From Actinomycetales bacterium (GTDB lineage: Bacteria > Actinomycetota > Actinomycetes > Actinomycetales > Microbacteriaceae), in the NCBI GenBank assembly GCA_015655255.1, contig JAATFJ010000123.1, positions 1-5,519 of the forward strand: a DNA stretch of 5,519 bases, given 5' to 3'. The notes under the pieces are model-generated. The model saw only the letters and a program-made list of their open reading frames with translations, had not been told where the DNA came from and did not search any database. The position numbers were made by a program, and so were the translations under genes. The stretch's first letter is position 1; each line of letters opens with the position of its first letter. This document shows, one piece after another, positions 1 to 4,671 of this stretch.

Positions 1-320
<320 letters not shown>

Positions 321-338
321 GAACTCCCCCGGGCGTGT

Positions 339-357
339 CCCGCCCCGCCTCGGCGGG
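339..357. repeat. Inverted repeat in the serC-dtxR intergenic gap
   Basis: CCCGCC (339-344) and GGCGGG (352-357) form a 6-bp perfect inverted repeat with a 7-nt loop. It lies between the two divergent promoters and has no T-tract, so it is not an obvious terminator. It could be an operator or chance in GC-rich DNA. It does not resemble a classical DtxR iron box. Confidence 0.3.
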
Positions 358-376
358 CAATGTCCACGCCAGAAGG

Positions 377-404
377 TAGGCTGGCCGCAGCGGACTTCGG
401 AGGA
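377..404 (+). promoter_or_regulatory. Probable -10 and ribosome binding site of dtxR
   Basis: TAGGCT (377-382) fits TANNNT, and GGAGGA (399-404) is a strong Shine-Dalgarno 4 nt before the ATG at 409. This fixes the start codon. A transcription start near 388-390 would give a leader of about 20 nt. No clear -35 box is visible. Confidence 0.5.
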
Positions 405-408
405 AACC

Positions 409-1110
409 ATGGTTGACCTGATCGACACCACGGAGATGTATCTCCGAACCATTCTCGAGTTGGAAGAAGAGAACATCGTGCCCCTGCGTGCACGGATCTC
501 GGAGCGTCTCGGCCACTCAGGTCCCACGGTGTCACAGACGGTGGGGCGGATGGAGCGCGACGGTCTCGTCATCGTCTCGGAAGACCGTACCCTCGAGCTC
601 ACCGAACCGGGCCGTCGCAAGGCGATCGATGTCATGCGCAAGCACCGTCTCGCCGAGCGTCTGCTGTCCGACGTCATCGGTCTCGACTGGGCATATGTCC
701 ATGAGGAAGCATGCCGCTGGGAGCATGTGATGAGCGAGCAGGTGGAGCTGCGCCTGCTGGAGCTGCTCGGCAGCCCCACGGAGTCCCCCTACGGCAACCC
801 CATCCCCGGTCTCGATCAGCTCGGCGGTTCTCCCGCGCACACCTTTGATGAGGGTGTGGTCGGCCTCGTCCGCAAGCTCAACGAGGCGGGGGGCCCCATC
901 GAGGGCACCGTGCGTCGTCTCGCCGAGCCTGCGCAGGTCGACCCGGAGCTGCTGCAGCAGCTGCGGGACGCCGGCGTCGTGCCGGGGGCGCACGGCTCGT
1001 TCCGGTTCAACGAGGGGTATGTGCTCATCCAGATCGATGGGCAGGAGGACGGGCTGGAACTCCCCGTCGAGCTCGCGTCCCACATCTTCCTCGTTCGCGA
1101 GACGGCCTGA
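409..1110 (+). CDS. dtxR: DtxR/IdeR-family iron-dependent transcriptional repressor
   Basis: Fe(II)-activated repressor that, in this family, shuts down siderophore and iron-uptake genes when iron is replete. The 233-aa length is normal. The N-terminal winged helix (about residues 1-75) carries a recognition helix SGPTVSQTVGRMERDG (37-52) that is nearly identical to DtxR. The dimerisation and metal domain (about 76-140) contains RKHRLAERLL and VHEEACRWEHVM. All metal ligands are present at DtxR numbering: H79, E83, H98 for one site and M10, C102, E105, H106 for the other. In the C-terminal SH3/FeoA-like domain, E173 and Q176 align with IdeR E172 and Q175. Cys102 marks the iron type rather than the manganese MntR type. 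The linker near 140-165 diverges from DtxR. It is monocistronic or first of a short unit with the M23 gene 97 bp downstream, which has its own promoter. No iron box is visible in this window, so its targets lie elsewhere. Confidence 0.95.
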   Translation: MVDLIDTTEMYLRTILELEEENIVPLRARISERLGHSGPTVSQTVGRMERDGLVIVSEDRTLELTEPGRRKAIDVMRKHRLAERLLSDVIGLDWAYVHEEACRWEHVMSEQVELRLLELLGSPTESPYGNPIPGLDQLGGSPAHTFDEGVVGLVRKLNEAGGPIEGTVRRLAEPAQVDPELLQQLRDAGVVPGAHGSFRFNEGYVLIQIDGQEDGLELPVELASHIFLVRETA

Positions 1111-1145
1111 CGGCACGGCGAGGACCCGGCTCCCAGGTTCGCAGG

Positions 1146-1174
1146 GTGACAGAATCGTTATCTTCGGGTAGCCT
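1146..1174 (+). promoter_or_regulatory. Promoter of the M23 peptidase gene
   Basis: GTGACA (1146-1151) and TAGCCT (1169-1174) are spaced exactly 17 bp, the best sigma-70/HrdB-like promoter in the window. Transcription would start near 1181, leaving a leader of about 27 nt before the ATG at 1208. The GAAGAAG at 1191-1197 is a weak ribosome binding site about 10 nt from the start. Confidence 0.6.
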
Positions 1175-1207
1175 CGGTCAGGTCGTCAGTGAAGAAGCCC
1201 GCTGACG

Positions 1208-2155
1208 ATGACCGCGAAGATCGTCTCGAAGGATCGTTTCTCCGCGTTGGGGACAGGCGCCAGTACGCGCGTTACCCAGCTGAGCGGAAACGAGCTAGCG
1301 CACCCGAGCGCTGAGGCACTGGAGGACTCCGTTTTGGCCGCAGACATCGAACCGACATCGACGACAGCTGAAGAGAACGCCCTACGCCGCCACCGCACCC
1401 CGGCCCCGCGGAGCCGGGCGAGCCGTGTGCTCAAGCCGCTGCGTTCTGTCGCGATCTTCAGTGCGGTCGGTGCGCTCGTCGCGGCGGTCGCGATTCCCGC
1501 GTACGCGGCCAGTCAGCCGTCTGCCGAAGCGGTGACGACACTGCAGCAGGCCGCCATGCAGGATGCCCAGTCTCTCGTCATCGCCTCCGACGCCACCTCG
1601 GCGCCGCTCGATCGCGGCACGTTCACCGCCACGACGCCGGAAGAGATCGCCAAGAAGGAGGCGGAGGAGGCGGCCGCTGCGCGTGCCGCCGCTGCCGCGA
1701 AGGCCGCCGCGACTTCCACCGCGTCGTTCAGCAACGTCGATCTCTCGCTCACGTCCCCGGGCTCCGGTGAGGTCCGCTATCCGCTCACCGTGCAGTACTC
1801 GGTGAGCCGCACCGTCGGTGGCGGGCACAACGGTGCGGATATGCTCGCTCCCGCGGGCAGCCCGATCTACGCGGCGGCGGGTGGCACGGTCATCGCCTCG
1901 GCGGAGAGTATCGGCGGCTACGGCGTGTGCATCATGATCCAGTCCACCGTCGGCGGGCAGAGCGTGAAGACGACGTACGGGCACATGACCTACGGCTCTC
2001 GGCTCGTCCAGGTCGGTGACACCGTCGCACCCGGACAGATCATCGGGCTCGTCGGCAGCACGGGACGGTCCACCGCCAACCACCTCCACTTCGAGGTCTG
2101 GGTCAACGGCAGTCTCATGGAGCCGGTCGCCTGGCTCGCCGCCAACGCCGGCTGA
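1208..2155 (+). CDS. M23 (LytM-type) zinc metallopeptidase, membrane-anchored or secreted
   Basis: Probable peptidoglycan hydrolase or cell-wall remodelling endopeptidase of 315 aa. Residues 1-79 are a hydrophilic region, basic near its end (RRHRTPAPRSRASR). A hydrophobic segment at about 81-97 ends in AYA-AS, a plausible signal-peptidase site after A100. A Glu/Ala/Lys-rich linker, probably helical, spans about 144-168, and the M23 domain covers about 185-312. The catalytic set is complete: H207 and D211 in the HNGAD (HxxxD) motif, H259 in YGHM, and H292 and H294 in HLHFE. H207, D211 and H294 should bind zinc. The intact site argues for an active enzyme rather than an EnvC/NlpD-like activator. 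The long N-region before the hydrophobic stretch is odd for a signal peptide; a type II membrane anchor is the alternative. The ATG at 1208 follows a strong promoter, but a later start cannot be excluded. Confidence 0.9.
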   Translation: MTAKIVSKDRFSALGTGASTRVTQLSGNELAHPSAEALEDSVLAADIEPTSTTAEENALRRHRTPAPRSRASRVLKPLRSVAIFSAVGALVAAVAIPAYAASQPSAEAVTTLQQAAMQDAQSLVIASDATSAPLDRGTFTATTPEEIAKKEAEEAAAARAAAAAKAAATSTASFSNVDLSLTSPGSGEVRYPLTVQYSVSRTVGGGHNGADMLAPAGSPIYAAAGGTVIASAESIGGYGVCIMIQSTVGGQSVKTTYGHMTYGSRLVQVGDTVAPGQIIGLVGSTGRSTANHLHFEVWVNGSLMEPVAWLAANAG

Positions 2156-2214
2156 CCGCATCGCTTCCGTTCTCCTTCCGGTCGGCGACACGCCGCCTGC
2201 CGTTTCCTGCTCGT

Positions 2215-2245
2215 TTGGGTGAATCGGTGCTCTGGGGGTTACCCT
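2215..2245 (+). promoter_or_regulatory. Possible promoter of the intergenic RNA
   Basis: TTGGGT (2215-2220) and TACCCT (2240-2245) resemble -35 and -10 boxes but with a long 19-bp spacer; TGGGTG one base later gives 18 bp. The predicted start is near 2252, just upstream of the structured region. Weak evidence on its own. Confidence 0.3.
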
Positions 2246-2251
2246 GAATCC

Positions 2252-2401
2252 GTCGTCACGCGGACGGGAGAAGCCGATGGACCTGATACCGAGCATCCGA
2301 ACCATGGATGCACTCGGTCGTTTCGTTCTTCGGCATTGCCCGCAGGGACGCACCCGGCTTGTCGTGTGCTGAAGCGCTACCCCCTGGGGTGGCGCTTTTT
2401 T
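2252..2401 (+). ncRNA. Candidate structured small RNA or HNH-gene leader
   Basis: This fills most of the 333-bp gene-free gap at 2156-2488. It is about 150 nt with a possible promoter before it and a strong intrinsic terminator at its end. Inside, ACCGAGCATCC pairs with GGATG, then after a 2-nt bulge with CTCGGT, giving an 11-bp hairpin over about 2289-2324. An outer GCCGA/TCGGC stem (2273-2277 with about 2329-2333) closes around it. A smaller CCGTC/GACGG hairpin lies at 2250-2267. There is no open frame with a credible start and ribosome binding site. The Ffs, tmRNA and RNase P signatures I know are absent. It may be a free sRNA, or a leader whose terminator attenuates the HNH gene. It could also simply be the 3' UTR of the M23 transcript, which has no other terminator. 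Confidence 0.4.
2373..2401 (+). terminator. Strong Rho-independent terminator
   Basis: AGCGCTACCC pairs with GGGTGGCGCT (one T·G wobble) around a CCTG loop, and the stem runs straight into six T residues (2396-2401). It is the clearest intrinsic terminator on the plus strand. It ends transcription from the M23 gene and/or the intergenic RNA before the HNH gene. Confidence 0.88.
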
Positions 2402-2444
2402 CGTCTCTGTGAACTGCTCCTCCGCCCGGATGGCGTCGTGTGAG

Positions 2445-2481
2445 TCGAGAGTGCCGGGAAGCCGTCCCGGCGTATCGAGAG
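2445..2481 (+). repeat. Perfect hairpin framed by a 7-nt direct repeat in the HNH 5' region
   Basis: GCCGGGA (2453-2459) and TCCCGGC (2465-2471) form a perfect 7-bp stem with a 5-nt loop. TCGAGAG occurs on both sides, at 2445-2451 and 2475-2481, and the downstream copy overlaps the ribosome binding site. No T-tract follows. It may affect translation or be an operator for the HNH gene. Confidence 0.4.
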
Positions 2482-2482
2482 G
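2477..2482 (+). promoter_or_regulatory. Ribosome binding site that decides the HNH start
   Basis: GAGAGG (2477-2482) abuts the ATG at 2483 with no spacing but lies 6 nt before the ATG at 2489, a normal distance. This favours 2489 as the true start and a protein beginning MRTLVLNAGYEPL. Confidence 0.65.
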
Positions 2483-2488
2483 ATGACG

Positions 2489-2986
2489 ATGCGCACACTG
2501 GTCCTGAACGCCGGATACGAGCCGCTCGCGGTGGTGTCCTTCAAACGAGCCCTCGTGCTTGTCATGAACGATAAGGCGACGGTCATCGAGCACGAGGAGG
2601 GGAACCCCGTGTGGGCCTCCCGGGGCTCCTACGAGCGGCCGGCGGTGATCATCCTCACCCGCTACGTGCGTATACCCACGACGCGCAAGGTTCCCGTGAC
2701 GCGTCGCGGCGTCCTCCGCCGCGACAATCAGCGCTGCGGGTACTGCGGCAAGGCGGCCTCGACGATCGATCACATCCAGCCGCGCTCGCGCGGGGGAGCG
2801 GACTCGTGGGAGAACCTCGTCGCCTGCTGCCTGCGCTGCAACAACATCAAGAGTGATCGCACGCCGCAGGAGATGGGCTGGTCCCTCCAGTTCACGCCCC
2901 GTCCGCCGCACGGCACCTCGTGGACCGTGCGCGGCACCGAGCGCAGCGATCCGCGCTGGGAGCCGTACCTCGCACTCGCCGCGTAG
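2489..2986 (+). CDS. HNH endonuclease family protein
   Basis: A 165-aa cytoplasmic protein with a C-terminal ββα-metal HNH nuclease module. The conserved N-terminal part (MRTLVLNAGYEPLAVVSF) and the central RYVRIPTTRKVPVTRRGVL block are typical of the small chromosomal HNH proteins found widely in Actinobacteria. The nuclease core has a zinc-knuckle pair C83-x2-C86, the D94-H95 catalytic dyad region, N109, and C114-x2-C117 followed by N118, N119, K121 and D123-R124. All key positions look intact. The exact substrate is not established; a role in DNA repair or restriction of damaged DNA is a guess. I chose the ATG at 2489 over 2483 because of ribosome binding site spacing and the family start. 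It stands alone between the terminator at 2401 and the tRNA; no clear promoter was found, so attenuation read-through is possible. Confidence 0.88.
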   Translation: MRTLVLNAGYEPLAVVSFKRALVLVMNDKATVIEHEEGNPVWASRGSYERPAVIILTRYVRIPTTRKVPVTRRGVLRRDNQRCGYCGKAASTIDHIQPRSRGGADSWENLVACCLRCNNIKSDRTPQEMGWSLQFTPRPPHGTSWTVRGTERSDPRWEPYLALAA

Positions 2987-2990
2987 CCGG

Positions 2991-2996
2991 TAGACT
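2991..2996 (+). promoter_or_regulatory. Probable -10 element of tRNA-Arg
   Basis: TAGACT fits TANNNT and lies 10 nt before the mature tRNA 5' end, only 4 nt after the HNH stop codon. No good -35 sequence sits at 17 nt. Co-transcription with the HNH gene is possible. Confidence 0.5.
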
Positions 2997-3006
2997 CGAC
3001 CCGCCA

Positions 3007-3081
3007 GCCTCTGTAGCTCAATGGAAGAGCAGTTGCGTCCTAAGCAAACGGTTGGGGGTTCGAGTCCCTCCAGGGGCACCA
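3007..3081 (+). tRNA. tRNA-Arg (anticodon CCT), CCA encoded
   Basis: A full cloverleaf folds by hand. The acceptor stem is GCCTCTG with CAGGGGC (one T·G pair), the D stem is GCTC/GAGC, and the anticodon loop GTCCTAA has CCT at 3039-3041. The T arm has loop TTCGAGT, then discriminator A3078 and CCA 3079-3081. CCT decodes AGG arginine codons. The top pair of the anticodon stem (G3032 with A3048, positions 27-43) is mismatched; the other four pairs are good. The prophage-like genes begin right after this gene, so its 3' half is the likely attachment site. Confidence 0.93.
3054..3081 (+). other. Inferred attachment (att) core in the tRNA 3' end
   Basis: Tyrosine integrases of actinophages often recombine inside the 3' end of a tRNA gene and leave the tRNA intact. 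Host genes lie to the left and lysis-type phage genes to the right, so a crossover in the T arm to CCA segment is the simplest boundary. No second copy of this sequence is visible in the window, so the exact core and its length are not known. Confidence 0.4.
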
Positions 3082-3090
3082 CCTAGCCCT

Positions 3091-3106
3091 ACTCCCGACA
3101 GGGAGT
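3091..3106. repeat. Small hairpin just after the tRNA
   Basis: ACTCCC (3091-3096) and GGGAGT (3101-3106) pair perfectly around GACA. There is no T-tract. It may assist tRNA 3' processing or termination, or be an arm-type site near the att junction. The remaining stretch to 3202 shows no gene. Confidence 0.3.
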
Positions 3107-3202
3107 GATCCAAGCGGCCATCGGGGAAGAATCCTGAGATCCAGCGCTTACCCAGCGGAAACGATGGGCGGCGGGCCTCAACCCGATCACCGGGAAGCCT
3201 CG

Positions 3203-3208
3203 TAACCT
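3203..3208 (+). promoter_or_regulatory. -10 element of the 87-aa gene, leaderless geometry
   Basis: TAACCT fits TANNNT and lies 6 nt before the ATG at 3215, so transcription should begin at the start codon. No ribosome binding site lies at a usable distance: the GGGAAG at 3192-3197 is 17 nt away. Same spacing as serC. Confidence 0.5.
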
Positions 3209-3214
3209 GTCCTC

Positions 3215-3478
3215 ATGATCGGAACTATCCGCCCCATCGAAACCACCACCATCGAGAAGACGGGCACCGACTCCACCGTCCTCTACGAGGAACTGTTGAG
3301 TGCGACGCCTGCCGGGTTCGTGATGAGCTTGTTCCGACACGCGCAAGCCGCTACCACCGTCACAGCCACCGCGACCTACACGCGCGAGAACGGTGCGGAG
3401 ACGATCGAAGCACCCGGCCTCGACGCCCTCCACGCGAAGACCCCAGAGGGCTGGCAACTTCTCTTCGTGCAGGCCTGA
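3215..3478 (+). CDS. Hypothetical 87-aa protein, probable prophage cargo gene
   Basis: I do not recognise this protein. It has no signal peptide or membrane segment. It is rich in Thr and Ala, with a possible strand-rich middle (TTVTATATYTRENGAETIEA) and an end GWQLLFVQA that suggests a small compact α/β or β fold, perhaps a small regulatory or accessory protein. It sits between the tRNA and the rest of the element in the orientation opposite to the lysis genes. It has its own -10 box, starts without a leader, and is followed 6 nt after its stop by a strong hairpin. That promoter-gene-terminator unit is typical of morons expressed in the lysogen. A gene on the host side of the junction is less likely given its place after the tRNA. 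Confidence 0.65.
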   Translation: MIGTIRPIETTTIEKTGTDSTVLYEELLSATPAGFVMSLFRHAQAATTVTATATYTRENGAETIEAPGLDALHAKTPEGWQLLFVQA

Positions 3479-3583
3479 ACACAAAACGTCCTCATCCTCT
3501 CGAAAGAGGATGGGGACGTTCCCGCTCTGGCGTCTTGAGCTACACCCCTGGCCTGGGGCTCCCCGCCTCGAATCGGGGATCAT
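3479..3583 (-). ncRNA. Candidate small RNA, copy A of a duplicated module
   Basis: On the minus strand, TAAAGT (3595-3590) could be a -10 box, giving a start near 3583. The RNA would contain the hairpin CCCCGATTCGAGGCGGGG (3578-3561), a CCCC/GGGG stem-loop (3558-3545), the 12-mer AGCTCAAGACGC (3541-3530), and a terminator hairpin with TTCG loop and T-rich tail. The same parts recur in the same order in copy B. No reading frame with a ribosome binding site is present. Transcription and strand are inferred. Confidence 0.35.
3485..3520. terminator. Long hairpin terminator, T-tract on the minus strand
   Basis: A 16-bp stem with one G·T pair (AACGTCCTCATCCTCT with AGAGGATGGGGACGTT) closes a CGAA loop. 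On the plus strand it follows the 87-aa gene stop directly but has only two T residues. On the minus strand the loop is TTCG and the tail is TTTTGTGTT, so termination should be better in that direction. It probably works both ways. Confidence 0.75.
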
Positions 3584-3604
3584 GGGACTACTTTAACACC
3601 CATC
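3530..3604. repeat. Duplicated noncoding module, copy A
   Basis: In plus-strand order: GCGTCTTGAGCT (3530-3541), stem-loop CCCC-TGGCCT-GGGG (3545-3558), CCCCGCCTCGAATCGGGG (3561-3578), and TACTTTAACACCCATC (3589-3604). Each part has a counterpart in copy B (3650-3749): 10/12, preserved pairing, 17/18 and 13/16 identical. Confidence 0.75.
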
Positions 3605-3609
3605 ACGAA

Positions 3610-3728
3610 CGGCGAAGGGCCACTCGCGGGAGTGGCCCTTCGTTGCTCCGCATCTCGAGCTCGCGGTTTATCACCGCCCCCGCCTCTAATCGGGGCCCTC
3701 TATTTTCGTCCTTGCAGACGCTAGATCT
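3610..3728 (-). ncRNA. Candidate small RNA, copy B of a duplicated module
   Basis: On the minus strand TAATGT (3740-3735) is a possible -10 box with a start near 3728. Then come CCCCGATTAGAGGCGGGG (3695-3678), a 5-bp stem-loop GCGGT/ACCGC (3677-3663), AGCTCGAGATGC (3661-3650) and the 13-bp hairpin. The order matches copy A, but 28 extra nt lie between the promoter-like motif and the 18-mer. The terminal hairpin has a poor T-tail, so this copy is less certain as a transcript. Confidence 0.3.
3613..3642. terminator. Perfect 13-bp hairpin, probable terminator
   Basis: CGAAGGGCCACTC (3613-3625) pairs perfectly with GAGTGGCCCTTCG (3630-3642) around GCGG. It lacks a real T-tract on either strand (plus TTGCTCC, minus CCGTTCG). 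It would be the 3' hairpin of candidate RNA B on the minus strand, or an actinobacterial U-poor terminator in the plus direction. Confidence 0.6.
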
Positions 3729-3749
3729 GCGGATACATTAACACCTATG
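3650..3749. repeat. Duplicated noncoding module, copy B
   Basis: In plus-strand order: GCATCTCGAGCT (3650-3661), stem-loop GCGGT-TTATC-ACCGC (3663-3677), CCCCGCCTCTAATCGGGG (3678-3695), and TACATTAACACCTATG (3734-3749). The last part includes the start codon of the 204-aa gene. The stem-loop has a sequence quite different from copy A but keeps full pairing. Confidence 0.75.
3734..3739 (+). promoter_or_regulatory. -10 element of the 204-aa gene, leaderless geometry
   Basis: TACATT fits TANNNT and lies 7 nt before the ATG at 3747. No ribosome binding site precedes the ATG (AACACCT). The box is part of the duplicated TACWTTAACACCYAT motif, which could also be a repressor operator covering the start. 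Confidence 0.5.
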
Positions 3750-4361
3750 TCGCCCGTACGCCAGCCCTACTTCGGCATCACCACGCAGCAAGCAGAAACA
3801 GCTCTCGCCCGATGGCTCCTCCCCCACCGATTGGCGGATCTGGAAGGACGCCTCGACCCCTCCGCCGACAGGTATTCGAAGCTCGGCATATCCCTGATAA
3901 TCCGGTCTCTCCTGATCGATGGACAGAACATCGAGTCTCTCGCCCGCAATCGAGGGGAGATCACTCCACCCATCTTCAGCTACACGCCCTACAAGCCTCA
4001 GGAAGGTCCGGTACGTGACGGCCTGCACTGGGTGGAGAACGGTGTGCCGACGCTCATATTCGCCACGACGACATCGGCTTTCACATCGCCCACGGTGCAG
4101 TCCGATCTCAAAGGCTTCCTGAAGGCTCCGGTAGCGCAAATCGAAAGCACACCCGTCTCTGTCCAGGAGTTCGTGAAGGCATATGCCCATGTCCTCGGAG
4201 GCGTGCATCTCGGCAGACCCGACTCCGACGCACAGAAGCTACTGCACGCCGCTTCCGCAGCGATCTCGCAAGCCGTCAACGGATGGTCAGCGGCGCTCCA
4301 ACACATCGGTGTCGTCACGTTGCGAGCGCTGAAACCTATCGCAGAAACCCCGGCTTTCTAA
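3747..4361 (+). CDS. Hypothetical 204-aa protein, probable prophage cargo gene
   Basis: I do not recognise the family with confidence. The protein is soluble, with no signal peptide or membrane span. It looks mostly helical at the ends (residues 11-60 and about 140-200), with a strand-rich middle around GLHWVENGVPTLIFATTTSA. The segment FVKAYAHVLGGVHLGRPDSD, about residues 139-158, recalls a GGVH motif seen in assorted uncharacterised phage and mobile-element proteins; this is memory-based and weak. Base composition is less G/C-rich than the host genes, which fits transfer. It runs opposite to the lysis genes, has its own leaderless-type promoter inside a duplicated noncoding module, and ends before a hairpin terminator. 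That suggests expression from the lysogen, for example superinfection exclusion or another host-benefit trait, but no function can be read from the sequence. Confidence 0.75.
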   Translation: MSPVRQPYFGITTQQAETALARWLLPHRLADLEGRLDPSADRYSKLGISLIIRSLLIDGQNIESLARNRGEITPPIFSYTPYKPQEGPVRDGLHWVENGVPTLIFATTTSAFTSPTVQSDLKGFLKAPVAQIESTPVSVQEFVKAYAHVLGGVHLGRPDSDAQKLLHAASAAISQAVNGWSAALQHIGVVTLRALKPIAETPAF

Positions 4362-4378
4362 TACCGAAGCCACGAAGA

Positions 4379-4410
4379 GGACCCCGCCTTCCCGGAGGAA
4401 AGCGGGGGCC
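4379..4410. terminator. Bidirectional hairpin between convergent genes
   Basis: GG-a-CCCCGC-c-TTCC (4379-4392) pairs with GGAA-a-GCGGGG-g-CC (4397-4410) around CGGA, with three symmetric 1-nt mismatches. It lies between the stop of the 204-aa gene (4361) and the stop of the minus-strand 64-aa gene (4417), where a shared terminator is expected. T-tracts are weak on both strands. Confidence 0.65.
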
Positions 4411-4416
4411 TGTTCC

Positions 4417-4611
4417 TCAGCGGTCGAGGAGCACTTGCGCGATCAACTCCGCCGGCAGGGTGAGCACCAGTTCTTCCGCGAGTTCCCCGAAGGGCAGCCG
4501 AATCGTCATCTCCACCTCTCCATGATCAGCTCGTTCCACCCTCACGCGAACGGGCGAGAGTTCGGTGAGCTGCTGCCGCTTGTAGACGATCAACGCTGAC
4601 ACGTCATGCAT
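4417..4611 (-). CDS. Hypothetical 64-aa phage protein
   Basis: A small acidic protein (MHDVSALIVYKRQQLTELSP...) with alternating hydrophobic residues suggesting β strands (VRVRVER, EMTIRLPF) and a C-terminal Leu-rich helix. No membrane segment and no family recognised. The start is well supported: AAGGAA (4623-4618) lies 6 nt before the ATG at 4611. It is the last minus-strand gene before the tRNA side, 117 bp after the holin-like gene and beyond a strong terminator. It is therefore expressed by read-through or from a weak promoter I could not find. Confidence 0.68.
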   Translation of the reverse strand: MHDVSALIVYKRQQLTELSPVRVRVERADHGEVEMTIRLPFGELAEELVLTLPAELIAQVLLDR

Positions 4612-4671
4612 GATGGTTTCCTTCTTTCCGGCGCCCCGTGTGGACGCTCGGCACCAGCATGGAGAAACGAC

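Noticed and set aside
532..1116. A 194-codon minus-strand frame antisense to dtxR
   Set aside because: dtxR matches its family residue by residue at all metal ligands; the antisense frame has no start signal or motif.
1141..1207. A c-di-AMP (ydaO-type) riboswitch before the M23 gene, as seen for some actinobacterial wall hydrolases
   Set aside because: The leader from the predicted start is only about 27 nt and the conserved riboswitch motifs are absent.
1382..3082. A 566-codon open frame on the minus strand across the M23, intergenic, HNH and tRNA region
   Set aside because: It is antisense to two clear genes and a tRNA, is Arg/Gly-rich with no domain, and is explained by the G/C-rich third positions of the sense genes.
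3521..3600. A possible degenerate tRNA on the minus strand (AGGGGTGTAGCTC with a GCTC/GAGC D-arm-like pair, and a TTCGAG near the 18-mer)
   Set aside because: No anticodon arm or matching 3' acceptor can be folded, the D loop lacks GG, and the T-like loop has 8 nt. The parts fit the duplicated module better.
3602..3723. An open frame after copy A of the TAACACC motif (beginning ATC)
   Set aside because: It has no start codon and passes through a perfect terminator-like hairpin and the duplicated noncoding parts.
3539..3750. A CRISPR array suggested by the 18-nt repeat pair
   Set aside because: Only two copies, 117 nt apart, with other shared parts between them and no cas genes.
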